Notes: generated by a model not told the origin, from the sequence alone. Numbered from the stretch's first letter, positions 15,745 to 22,553 are shown. The stretch is DNA of 24,735 nt from RGIG5579 sp045543495 (GCA_045543495.1 JAZQMO010000004.1:1-24735); one strand, 5' to 3'. Program-made: numbers and translations.

Positions 15745-16236
15745 ATGCTATTTCCTGTATCGAATTTAGTTCTGCTCTTATTTGGATTGTTTACATATAT
15801 GCATTTTAGAAATGGAGTCTATGCGTATTGCAGGACATCAAAAATGAGCAAGAGCTATATTCGCAAGAACACAAAAGGAATCTCAAATTTTTGGTTGTAT
15901 TCACAGCTCCATAAAAACAATAATCTCGGAGCTTTATATTACCTCAACTTAATTTATTTATTTTGCCTGATTGCATTTTTGATTGTTTTTCCTTTTTCGT
16001 GGATCTCGGTTTTGAAAATACCCGTTATGATTATTGGTATCTTATTGGGATTAGCCACCATTCCTGTGTACTTCAAATCTTTAATATATACAAATATTGA
16101 AGATGTTGGGCAAGCTTTTGTGTTCTTTAAGGTGTTCAAGGGACTCAACGGAAAAAGCCGAAGATTTGCCACTATATTTGATTGGCTATTCTGTGTTCTT
16201 CCGCTTGCACTATACATTTTCTTTATAACGAGATGA
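15745..16236 (+). CDS. AT-rich orphan multi-pass membrane protein
   Basis: The 163-residue product has an N-terminal hydrophobic segment (NLVLLLFGLFTYMHF). A basic polar stretch (residues about 25-60, with many Lys/Ser) and two adjacent hydrophobic segments (LIYLFCLIAFLIVFPFSW, IPVMIIGILLGLATIPVYF) follow. A last hydrophobic segment lies at the C-terminus (LFCVLPLALYIFFI). I do not recognise the family. AAAGGCGGTG precedes the ATG. GC is about one third over 15781-15840, against about 63 percent over 14401-14460 in glnA, so the gene is probably foreign. It lies alone between the tRNA-linked hairpin element and the 40-bp repeats. Confidence 0.75.
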   Translation: MLFPVSNLVLLLFGLFTYMHFRNGVYAYCRTSKMSKSYIRKNTKGISNFWLYSQLHKNNNLGALYYLNLIYLFCLIAFLIVFPFSWISVLKIPVMIIGILLGLATIPVYFKSLIYTNIEDVGQAFVFFKVFKGLNGKSRRFATIFDWLFCVLPLALYIFFITR

Positions 16237-16250
16237 ATTAGCTTTTTAGT

Positions 16251-16350
16251 AAAATGCACCCCCCTAAATCCAATTTGCACCCCCTTACTCAAAATGCACC
16301 CCCTAAAATGACTTTGCACCCCCTTGCTTCAAAAGGGGGTGCATTTGTAT
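16251..16350. repeat. Two tandem 40-bp units with a partial inverted copy (TGCACCCCC motif)
   Basis: Units 16251-16290 and 16291-16330 each have an AAAATGCACCCCC half and a TTTGCACCCCCTT half. They are followed by an inverted GGGGGTGCA at 16335-16343. The last direct copy and the inverted copy can form an 11-bp stem (16315-16325 with 16333-16343). There is no plausible gene in 16237-16434. The opposite strand is G-rich, with four G5-6 runs about 20 bases apart. Confidence 0.8.
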
Positions 16351-16370
16351 CAAAATTAGGGTCATTTGCC

Positions 16371-16410
16371 AAACAAAAAGACACCGCTTGTCAACGGTGT
16401 CTTTTTGTTT
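16371..16410 (-). terminator. Terminator of the lacI-type gene
   Basis: A perfect 16-bp stem (16371-16386 with 16395-16410) with an 8-base loop and T5/A5 tracts lies 24 bases beyond the stop codon of the regulator. It could also stop plus-strand transcription from the orphan membrane gene. Confidence 0.82.
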
Positions 16411-16434
16411 GCAGCTTTCTCCTCCCGAGCGGGA

Positions 16435-17394
16435 TCAGATCCTTGCCACGCTGTCTCTTGGGATCAGTCGGGTCTGAATGACGATGGTCTGTCGGACCCC
16501 GAAGCCTGAATTCTGCATCTTCTTTTGCAAAAGCTCCCAAGCGATCTGACACACCTCTTGGGGCTTGGTATCAATGGTGGTCAGGGAAGGCTTTGTGTAT
16601 TCGCTTGTGCTGATGTTGTTAATACCAACCACAGAGACATCCTGCGGTACCTCAAGTCCCGCCGATTTCAGCTGACGGATCGCACCGTAGGCAATGCTGT
16701 CATAGGCACAAATGATGGCCGTGGTATCCGGTCTTTCCTCCAGCAGACGGCAGATCCCGTCCTCTCCTGCTTTCTCAAAACGGAACGGGCTTTTGATCAC
16801 CGCCGTTTCCCTACAGCCGCGCCCTGCGACCGCCTCCAGAAAGTATCCTTCCTTGACCGTTGTCAGCATCTCGCCGAGAAAGGCGATCTTGGTGTGCCCG
16901 CAATCCATCAGATGCGCTACCGCCTGATCCAGCGCTCCTCTAAGATCCACCTTCACAAAGTCCACATAGGATGCTTGGTTGGAAAAGAGGGCAACAATGG
17001 GTCTGTCATAAGCCTTTTTGATGGGGGCTTTCAGATTGAAAACGATCAGCCCGTCCACCTTGAGATAGGCAATGTAGTAGTCGATCAGCTCCGCCTGCTT
17101 TGACGGGCTGAAATGATCCTCCGATACCACGCACATCCCGTCGGCCTCCTCGATCAGCTCCCGCAGGCTGTTAATAAAGCAGGCGTAATAGTTGCTGATC
17201 AGCTCGGAGCAGATAATGGCAACCACCTTTTTGTGATATTTTCCCTTGAAAAAACGGTTATAACAGCCATACTCCTTTGCCAAACGAAAGATATGCTTTT
17301 TGGTTTCCTCGCTGACATCATCCGCCTCGCTGAATGCTTTGGAAACGGTAGATACCGATACATTGGCCAGCTTTGCCAATTCCTTCATGGTCAT
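16435..17394 (-). CDS. LacI-family transcriptional regulator
   Basis: The 319-residue protein has the LacI helix-turn-helix at its N-terminus (MKELAKLANVSVSTVSKAFS) and a periplasmic-binding-like sensor domain. Motifs include VDGLIVFN, GHTKIAFLGE, the AIICAYDSIAYGAIRQLKSAGLEVPQDVSVVGINN segment and the closing SLTTIDTKPQEV. It should repress divergent sugar genes until a sugar ligand binds. The frame is open upstream, but the ATG at 17394 is chosen because GAGGTG lies seven bases before it and the promoter lies inside the longer version. The next ATG, 6 bases on, is less likely. It faces the GH39-like remnant and the ceramidase-like gene. Confidence 0.93.
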   Translation of the reverse strand: MTMKELAKLANVSVSTVSKAFSEADDVSEETKKHIFRLAKEYGCYNRFFKGKYHKKVVAIICSELISNYYACFINSLRELIEEADGMCVVSEDHFSPSKQAELIDYYIAYLKVDGLIVFNLKAPIKKAYDRPIVALFSNQASYVDFVKVDLRGALDQAVAHLMDCGHTKIAFLGEMLTTVKEGYFLEAVAGRGCRETAVIKSPFRFEKAGEDGICRLLEERPDTTAIICAYDSIAYGAIRQLKSAGLEVPQDVSVVGINNISTSEYTKPSLTTIDTKPQEVCQIAWELLQKKMQNSGFGVRQTIVIQTRLIPRDSVARI

Positions 17395-17413
17395 AAAAAA
17401 ACACCTCGTCGGG

Positions 17414-17442
17414 ATTATACCATGGATAAAGCCCTCCGTCAA
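17414..17442 (-). promoter_or_regulatory. Promoter of the LacI-family gene
   Basis: On the minus strand, -35 TTGACG (17437-17442) and -10 TATAAT (17414-17419) have a 17-base spacer. The -10 ends 19 bases before the chosen ATG. Confidence 0.85.
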
Positions 17443-17445
17443 CAA

Positions 17446-17455
17446 TTTTCGAAAA
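17446..17455. promoter_or_regulatory. Candidate LacI-type operator between divergent promoters
   Basis: TTTTCGAAAA is a perfect palindrome with a central CG, as is usual for LacI-family operators. It lies just upstream of the regulator -35 and 19 bases from the divergent -35. Beside it, GTTTCG occurs twice, 12 bases apart (17457-17462 and 17469-17474), a possible second site. Position and shape are the only evidence. Confidence 0.4.
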
Positions 17456-17474
17456 AGTTTCGCTTTCCGTTTCG

Positions 17475-17503
17475 TTGACTTTCCGTCACGGCGTTGCTAT
17501 AAT
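17475..17503 (+). promoter_or_regulatory. Sigma-A promoter of the glycosidase-remnant/ceramidase-like unit
   Basis: -35 TTGACT (17475-17480) and consensus -10 TATAAT (17498-17503) have a 17-base spacer. AGGAGG follows at 17513-17518, ten bases before the remnant's ATG. Confidence 0.85.
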
Positions 17504-17527
17504 GACCTCATCAGGAGGTAATACATT

Positions 17528-17715
17528 ATGTGCACAGTATCCATTCGCTTTGAACAGGCAATGGGCCCTATGAAACCCATGCATGCGGTGAACAACGGCC
17601 CTGCCCATGCCCTCTCTAACGAATCTATCAACAACTACGAGGTTTGGAGAGAAGCAGTATCCCCCTTGCCCCCAATACGGTTGTACTCTTGAAATCCCAT
17701 AAAACAAATTCATAA
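17528..17715 (+). pseudogene. Internal-deletion remnant of a GH39-like glycoside hydrolase gene
   Basis: From the ATG at 17528 the frame reads about 44 codons, including GPMKPMHAVNNGP and NNYEVWREA. This matches the N-terminus of clostridial GH39-like xylosidase/arabinosidase proteins (PMHAVNNGP, then a REAGIPYARTHD-like segment). After REA the frame ends early at TGA 17690-17692. In another frame the following bases read IPLAPNTVVLLKSHK and stop at TAA 17713-17715, like the C-terminal beta strand of such enzymes. The simplest reading is that the middle of a gene of normally several hundred codons was deleted, joining start to end out of frame. Promoter and RBS are intact, so a 54-residue peptide may be made. 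Confidence 0.65.
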
Positions 17716-17739
17716 AAATCAATCAAGGAGAGAATGAAT

Positions 17740-19245
17740 ATGAATAAAATGATGATCGGCTGGTCTGAGATCAGCATCACGCCCGACAAAAAGGTATCTC
17801 TTTCCGGTCAGTTTGCCGAAAGAATTTCAACTCACGTAGAAAAAGAACTGACTGCAACCGCCATGGCAGTGCAGGTGGGCGAGGAGCAGATGGTGCTGGT
17901 GAGCTGTGACCTGGTAGGCGTGGCTTGCAATCTGGTAGATGCAATTCGCGAAACCTTAAAGGGCAACACGGTGGGACTTGACCCCGCAAAGGTCGTTTTC
18001 TCGGCGATCCATACCCACACGGGCCCCATTTACCCCCGTACTCAGCGCAGCGGCGGACACTTTATGTCCAACAGCTCCCGCTACACGCTGGAAAGTATGC
18101 TCCGCCCCGGTCAGAGATATGTGGAGAGTGCCAAGATCGTCCAAAATCCCGACATTATCAGCTCGGAGGACACCTTCCTGTTCTTGATCGACAGAATCAG
18201 TAAGGTGACCCTGGATGCATGGGAAAACCGCCGTGCAGGCTCCTTTGCCAACGCCTTTGGCCGTGCCGCAGTGGGAATGTGCCGCCGTGCCGTTTATTCC
18301 GATGGCACCGCCCAAATGTGGGGCGATACCAATACCGCCGTGTTTGAAGCATTGGAGGGCGGCAACGATTCGGGAATTGAATTGATGTATGTATTGGATG
18401 AAAAGAAAGAGCTGACGGGCGTTGTTGCCAACCTGGCTTGCCCCGCTCAGTGTGTTCAGCACCGTCATTTCGTGTCTCCCGATTTCTGGGGAGAGGTTAA
18501 GGTGCTTTTGCGTCAGCATTTCGGAGATAAGCTGTTTATGCTTCCTCTTTGCAGTGCGGCAGGGGATCAGTGCCCCGTAGACCTGGTGCGCTGGGTGAAC
18601 CCCGAAAGCCCCATCAACGATCCCAACTGCGAGCGAGATGATCCTCCCAAGAGAAAAGCCGATCCTTCTATGTTTGACTTGGCAGGAATGAGAAAAACGG
18701 GCAAGCGCATTGCAAGAGAGATCATTGATGTCTATGAAGAGGGGCTTGATGAGGCTCAGGAGAAGGTTGAATTCGTCCACGAGGTTCATTGGCTGCAGCT
18801 TCCCATCCGCCGTGCCACTCTCACGGAGGTGGAGATTGCCAAAAAGGCAATCAAAGAATACCTGCAAGACAAAACCGATGTGGATTATAACGATGCCGCC
18901 CGTCTTCAGAGACATTTGGGAATGCTCAAGCGCTTCCAACAGCAGGATCACGTGGATGTCATGCCCGTAGAGGTGCATATTATGCGCCTGGGTACCATCG
19001 CTATTGCCACCAATCCCTTTGAATTGTTCCTGGATTACGGAAATCAGATCAAGGCCCGCTCCTTGGCAGAGCAGACCTTCCTGATTCAGCTTGCCAACGG
19101 TACGGAAGGCTATCTTCCTACGGAAAAGGCAGAAAAGGGCGGTCATTACAGCGCCTTCCTGTCCTCCGGTCAGGTGGGTCACGCAGGCGGTGAGCAGTTG
19201 GTTCGTCAGACCCTTCAGAGGATCAATACTTTGTTTGCAGAATAG
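17740..19245 (+). CDS. Neutral/alkaline ceramidase-like hydrolase, cytoplasmic
   Basis: The 501-residue protein has the N-terminal pattern of the neutral ceramidase superfamily: IGWSEISITP, then VLVSCDLVG and the metal-ligand-like HTHTGP with His91 and His93. VSPDFWGEV and a SAAGDQCP segment near 272-278 correspond to the SaDFpG and GDvsP parts of ceramidases. No signal peptide is seen. Proteins of this kind in gut bacteria lie near glycosidases and are annotated only as hypothetical; a lipid substrate is not established. The ATG at 17740 is preferred over 17734 because AAGGAG (17725-17730) is nine bases away from it and only three from the other. It is probably read from the promoter of the upstream remnant and controlled by the LacI regulator. 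Confidence 0.75.
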   Translation: MNKMMIGWSEISITPDKKVSLSGQFAERISTHVEKELTATAMAVQVGEEQMVLVSCDLVGVACNLVDAIRETLKGNTVGLDPAKVVFSAIHTHTGPIYPRTQRSGGHFMSNSSRYTLESMLRPGQRYVESAKIVQNPDIISSEDTFLFLIDRISKVTLDAWENRRAGSFANAFGRAAVGMCRRAVYSDGTAQMWGDTNTAVFEALEGGNDSGIELMYVLDEKKELTGVVANLACPAQCVQHRHFVSPDFWGEVKVLLRQHFGDKLFMLPLCSAAGDQCPVDLVRWVNPESPINDPNCERDDPPKRKADPSMFDLAGMRKTGKRIAREIIDVYEEGLDEAQEKVEFVHEVHWLQLPIRRATLTEVEIAKKAIKEYLQDKTDVDYNDAARLQRHLGMLKRFQQQDHVDVMPVEVHIMRLGTIAIATNPFELFLDYGNQIKARSLAEQTFLIQLANGTEGYLPTEKAEKGGHYSAFLSSGQVGHAGGEQLVRQTLQRINTLFAE

Positions 19246-19247
19246 TG

Positions 19248-19295
19248 TTTCGAAAAAAGACCGATGCTTTGCAAAGCATCGTTCTTTTTTCGAAA
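19248..19295. terminator. Bidirectional terminator after the ceramidase-like gene
   Basis: Arms 19248-19271 and 19272-19295 pair over 24 positions with one mismatch. The outer part gives A6/T6 tracts. It separates the convergent ceramidase-like and DUF6273 genes. Its core GATGCTTT/AAAGCATC recurs in the terminator at 21750-21786. Confidence 0.85.
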
Positions 19296-19314
19296 TGAAC
19301 AATATCACGTTGTT

Positions 19315-20070
19315 TTACGGCAGTCGGATCCACATAGCGGGGCGCACCGCCATGCCCTCGCAATAGACCCCGTCTCCGCTGTGATCCACCTCTCCGAATT
19401 CCGTCACCAAGGCGGCGCACTCGGGAACACTTCCCTGATTTCTCAGCCACCAAGGGCAAGAGCCCGTTTCTTCCTCGGTATATACCCCGTGGTCAAGGGC
19501 AAGGGGTGCGGGCTTGCAAAGCCTCTCTTCATCGGAAGAAAAATATTTCTCTGCCTCCAAAATACTCAAGAGAAAGAGCTTATCCTCTGCGGCTTTCCCC
19601 TCGGTGTGAGAATAGGAGGGATTTGCCTCCCAAGCCAGGCTTGTGAGGAGGATCTTTTCGGCCTCCTTTTCCGTAAAGGCTTCGGCAAAAAACTTACCGT
19701 TCAGCCATTCTCTCAAGGAGCATCTCTCCCAATCCGTTGCAATTGCTTCTATGTTGTATTGCTGGGAATCCACCCCTTCCTCGGTGATCAAAAGGGCCTT
19801 CTTTTCTTCCACGGCAAGAACACGCCACTGCAAGGCCTCCTTTTCATGCTGTCCGTTTTTGGAAACGGCACCGAAGGAAACGGTGTCGCCCACCTGAATG
19901 TGATCAAGCTCCTTCATTTCGGTCTCCTCTTCTTTGGTTTGAGTCAGGGTTTCGCTGCTTTTTGCGGGGTCTTCCTGCCCGCAGCCTGTCAGCAAACAAA
20001 GTGACAGGGCAAGAAGGAGTGCCTTCCGCACCCGAGCGCTTGGGTGGGATCGGTTTTTGTTTCGGAGCAT
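19315..20070 (-). CDS. DUF6273-domain lipoprotein
   Basis: The 251-residue lipoprotein has a basic N-terminus, a hydrophobic stretch and the lipobox LTGC with Cys30 as the lipid site. A Ser/Thr/Glu-rich linker leads to a DUF6273-type domain: LQWRVLAVEEKKALLITEEG, then WERCSLREWLNGKFF, FLLSILEAEKYFSSDEERLC, CPWWLRNQG and a closing VRPAMWI. This domain is frequent in clostridial exported proteins and is lectin- or sulfatase-modifying-factor-like in appearance; its role is unknown. The ATG at 20070 (GGGAGG seven bases upstream) is preferred over an upstream TTG at 20085. It has its own promoter, back-to-back with that of the DUF4886 lipoprotein. Confidence 0.85.
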   Translation of the reverse strand: MLRNKNRSHPSARVRKALLLALSLCLLTGCGQEDPAKSSETLTQTKEEETEMKELDHIQVGDTVSFGAVSKNGQHEKEALQWRVLAVEEKKALLITEEGVDSQQYNIEAIATDWERCSLREWLNGKFFAEAFTEKEAEKILLTSLAWEANPSYSHTEGKAAEDKLFLLSILEAEKYFSSDEERLCKPAPLALDHGVYTEEETGSCPWWLRNQGSVPECAALVTEFGEVDHSGDGVYCEGMAVRPAMWIRLP

Positions 20071-20102
20071 CCTGTTTCCTCCCAAAAGGTCATATTTTCT
20101 TG

Positions 20103-20131
20103 ATTATATCATCAAATCCCGAGAGGTTCAA
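20103..20131 (-). promoter_or_regulatory. Promoter of the DUF6273 lipoprotein gene
   Basis: On the minus strand, -35 TTGAAC (20126-20131) and consensus -10 TATAAT (20103-20108) are 17 bases apart, 32 bases before the chosen ATG. Confidence 0.82.
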
Positions 20132-20179
20132 CCCCTTTTTTGTATTTCCTCATCGTTTTCCTTCTGCGGGAGAGAAGTG

Positions 20180-20208
20180 TTGACAAGAGCTGTGATTTCT
20201 TTTATACT
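20180..20208 (+). promoter_or_regulatory. Promoter of the DUF4886 lipoprotein operon
   Basis: Consensus -35 TTGACA (20180-20185) and -10 TATACT (20203-20208) are 17 bases apart, 37 bases before the GTG start. Confidence 0.85.
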
Positions 20209-20245
20209 GTAAACAGAAATAATATTTGGAAGGGAGTTTTATTGC

Positions 20246-21409
20246 GTGAAACGACTTTGCATTTTCTCGGTAGCGATCCTTTTGATTTTTTCCCTGATTC
20301 TGTGCGGGTGCTCCTCGGAATTATCCATCCCCTTAACAGAGGATGAAAGCGAGACCGCTCCCGAAACGACCCTTGAGTCCGAAAGCGTTTCCGCAACGGA
20401 AGAAAGCGTGACGGAACATAACACAAGCGTTTCCGCAACGGAAGAAAGCGTGACGGAACATAACACAAAAAAGCCTGTGATTCAGGAAAGCGAAGCGATT
20501 TTCCCCGAGGATACTCCTCTGGAAAGACCGCAGAAAAAGAGAAACATTCTCAACATTTTGGTCATCGGAAATTCCTGCGCTTATTATTTTATGGATGAAT
20601 TGGAGGGGATCGCCTCTGCCGCAGGGTATCAGGTCGATGTCTATAACGCCTATTATTCTCTGGCCTCCGGCAATCAGGTGGATGCCCATTGGGATAATCT
20701 TACGGTAAATAAAAACAATTCTGCCAAAAATGATTATAAGCTTTACAAAACCTCTGCGGGCACCCGCAAGCAGATCGGAAGAAAAACCACTCTCGATGCC
20801 GCCATTTCCTATACCGATTGGGATGTCATCGTGATGAATGAAAGCGTGCGCCCCAAAAAGTGCGATACCTACGAGGCTATGTATAAAAATACCGTGGAGG
20901 ATGCCAAACGGATCTATGATTACATCAGGGCTAAGCAGCCCAATGCCGCCCTCTTTTGGTATCAGGGCTATTCCTATGAGATCGGCTGGGTCAGCAGCGA
21001 CAACGAAGCGGAACATATGACCACCTTGGAACGGCAGAATACAAACCACGAAAACATCAAGCTTGCCTCTCGCCTGATCTGTCAGCAGAACAAGATCGGC
21101 CTGATCCCCGTGGGAGATGCCTGGCAGCTTGCCCGAGCCAACCCCATTTTCGGTCAGCACCTGACCGAGCGCTGGTTCAACGGCAACCATAAGGAGGATC
21201 ATTATCACGACGGAGAAAGCGGCGGCCAGTATCTGAACGCCTGCGTGTTCTTTGAGTGCATCTTCCAAACAAGCTGTGTGGGCAATTCCTTCGTTCCCAC
21301 TCCGGGCGGCGAATTGCAGTATCCCTTGACCTCGGAAAAGATCGCCCTTCTTCAGGAAATGGCGCATAGCGCCGTGTCTGCCGTTTACGGCGAGGATTTT
21401 GCAAAATAA
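20246..21409 (+). CDS. DUF4886 (SGNH-hydrolase-like) lipoprotein
   Basis: The 387-residue product starts at a GTG with AGGGAG nine bases upstream. The lipobox is LCGC with Cys22 as lipid site. A Ser/Thr/Glu linker contains two identical SVSATEESVTEHNT units. The DUF4886 domain starts near residue 100 with block I VIGNSC (N109, S110), then DAHWDNL, WDVIVMNESV, IPVGDAWQLARANP and YHDGESGGQYLNAC. As in the 714-residue paralogue, the expected DGxH His is missing and a His precedes the Asp (H321-D322). The two proteins share SCVGN and the spacing of all blocks. It is likely a surface-tethered hydrolase or deacylase (inference), cotranscribed with a small membrane protein 27 bases downstream. Confidence 0.87.
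   Translation: MKRLCIFSVAILLIFSLILCGCSSELSIPLTEDESETAPETTLESESVSATEESVTEHNTSVSATEESVTEHNTKKPVIQESEAIFPEDTPLERPQKKRNILNILVIGNSCAYYFMDELEGIASAAGYQVDVYNAYYSLASGNQVDAHWDNLTVNKNNSAKNDYKLYKTSAGTRKQIGRKTTLDAAISYTDWDVIVMNESVRPKKCDTYEAMYKNTVEDAKRIYDYIRAKQPNAALFWYQGYSYEIGWVSSDNEAEHMTTLERQNTNHENIKLASRLICQQNKIGLIPVGDAWQLARANPIFGQHLTERWFNGNHKEDHYHDGESGGQYLNACVFFECIFQTSCVGNSFVPTPGGELQYPLTSEKIALLQEMAHSAVSAVYGEDFAK
20384..20467 (+). repeat. Two identical 42-bp tandem copies in the lipoprotein linker
   Basis: Positions 20384-20425 and 20426-20467 are identical. Each encodes SVSATEESVTEHNT. The exact identity points to a recent duplication, and the in-frame unit would let linker length vary by slippage. Confidence 0.92.
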
Positions 21410-21436
21410 ATCATTTTTTGACGAGGTGAGGAAGAA

Positions 21437-21736
21437 ATGCTGCATTTTGGCCTGCTCGACATCGGAACAGATGTGTTTCTGTTCTTTTGTGCCGTGCTCC
21501 TTTTTCTCCTTCAATGCTTTCTTTGTTTTCGGGTGAAAAGAAGATGGCTTCGCCTGCTTCCTGTTTCGCTCCTAACCTGTGCGGCGCTGAGTTTTGGCGC
21601 TCTCGCCTTTGTGTTTGACGGGTGGGACAGCATTGGTTTTCTGTTCCTTGCTCTCTGGGCCTTGTGTCTTCTTGTGCCCTGTGGGCTTTCATGGGGGACT
21701 TGGTGGCTGATCAAACGCAGACGAAAAAAAGAATAA
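21437..21736 (+). CDS. Small membrane protein, unknown family
   Basis: The 99-residue protein has three hydrophobic segments (VFLFFCAVLLFLLQCFLCF, LLPVSLLTCAALSFGALAF and IGFLFLALWALCLLVPCGL). It has a basic loop RVKRRWLR and a basic tail KRRRKKE, suggesting the tail is cytoplasmic. I do not recognise the family. GAGG lies about ten bases before the ATG. It follows the DUF4886 lipoprotein by 27 bases with no terminator between, so it is probably cotranscribed, and it ends before a strong terminator. Confidence 0.7.
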   Translation: MLHFGLLDIGTDVFLFFCAVLLFLLQCFLCFRVKRRWLRLLPVSLLTCAALSFGALAFVFDGWDSIGFLFLALWALCLLVPCGLSWGTWWLIKRRRKKE

Positions 21737-21749
21737 ACTGCTCTTAATT

Positions 21750-21786
21750 AAGAAGACAGATGCTTTGAGAAAGCATCTGTCTTCTT
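21750..21786. terminator. Bidirectional terminator between small membrane protein and AraC gene
   Basis: A perfect 17-bp stem (21750-21766 with 21770-21786) with a GAG loop. It lies 13 bases after the plus-strand stop and touches the minus-strand araC-type stop. Confidence 0.85.
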
Positions 21787-22553
21787 TAGTGTTCCTTTAA
21801 GATCTCCTCCGTGGGGGACAGACCGAAGGCTTTTTTGAAGGCCTTGCTGAAATACAGAGGATCGGAAAAGCCGACGGCTTGGGAAACCTCCCCGATGGAG
21901 AGAAAGTCGCCGCTGTCCAGCATGGTCTTGGCGTGGGAAAGCCGCTTGGTGCAAATATAGTTTTGCGGGGTGGTGCCGAAGCGGGCAAAAAAGATCCTTC
22001 TGAAATAGGTTCCCGAGATCCCGCACAGGCGATAAAGCTTCTCTGTTTTCAAATTGCAATCGTAAAGATGCTCTTTCAAATATTCCATTGCAGGATCGAT
22101 CAGACGGCTCTTTCCCGAAGGGGAGAGAGCCTTGCTTTCCTCGGCGGCAAGGTGAGAGAGCAGGGAATAGAACAGGGAAAGGCATTGGTACTTTTCCGCT
22201 TCTCCGCCGAAATTCCACAGATCGGCGAAGCGCTCCCCCATATAGTCTGCATCCATAAAGTTTTCCAGAGAAAAGAGAGCGGGGGACAGGGGAGCGGAAA
22301 AATCCGCCTCAAAATGAATGGAGGTAAAGCTGTGGGTCTCGGTCAGGGCTGTGGCTGTGTAGCTTAGTCCCTTGGGCAAATAGACCAAAGAACCCGCCTC
22401 GGAGCAAAGAGATCCTTCTTCATATTCGTATCGGACGCTCCCGCTTCTGCGAATGGCAAAAAAATGGTGTTTGCGGTTCTCCACTTTTTTAAACGGATCC
22501 CCCACCTTGTGAAAGGTGGCCACGATTTCTACATTTCTGATCCCTTCAAACAT
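21786..22553 (-). CDS. AraC-family transcriptional regulator
   Basis: The 255-residue protein has an N-terminal cupin-like sensor half (with GSLVYLPKGLSYTATAL and HSFTSIHFEADF). The C-terminal double helix-turn-helix is seen in LYRLCGISGTYFRRIFFARFG and SIGEVSQAVGFSDPLYFSKAFKKAFGLSP, the classic AraC signature. The frame continues upstream to 22646. The ATG at 22553 is preferred because AAGGAG lies seven bases before it and homology begins there. It is divergent from the MFS transporter gene with 166 bases between the starts, so it most likely controls that transporter. Confidence 0.92.
   Translation of the reverse strand: MFEGIRNVEIVATFHKVGDPFKKVENRKHHFFAIRRSGSVRYEYEEGSLCSEAGSLVYLPKGLSYTATALTETHSFTSIHFEADFSAPLSPALFSLENFMDADYMGERFADLWNFGGEAEKYQCLSLFYSLLSHLAAEESKALSPSGKSRLIDPAMEYLKEHLYDCNLKTEKLYRLCGISGTYFRRIFFARFGTTPQNYICTKRLSHAKTMLDSGDFLSIGEVSQAVGFSDPLYFSKAFKKAFGLSPTEEILKEH

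Noticed and set aside
16251..16330. G-quadruplex on the minus strand
   Set aside because: The G-runs are about 20 bases apart, too far for a stable intramolecular quadruplex.
16251..16350. Possible CRISPR array
   Set aside because: Only two 40-bp units directly abutting, with no spacers.
16254..16481. 75-codon plus-strand frame over the TGCACCCCC repeats
   Set aside because: Low-complexity translation of the repeats, then of the terminator and the antisense end of the LacI gene; no RBS.
17956..19308. 450-codon minus-strand frame
   Set aside because: Antisense shadow of the ceramidase-like gene.
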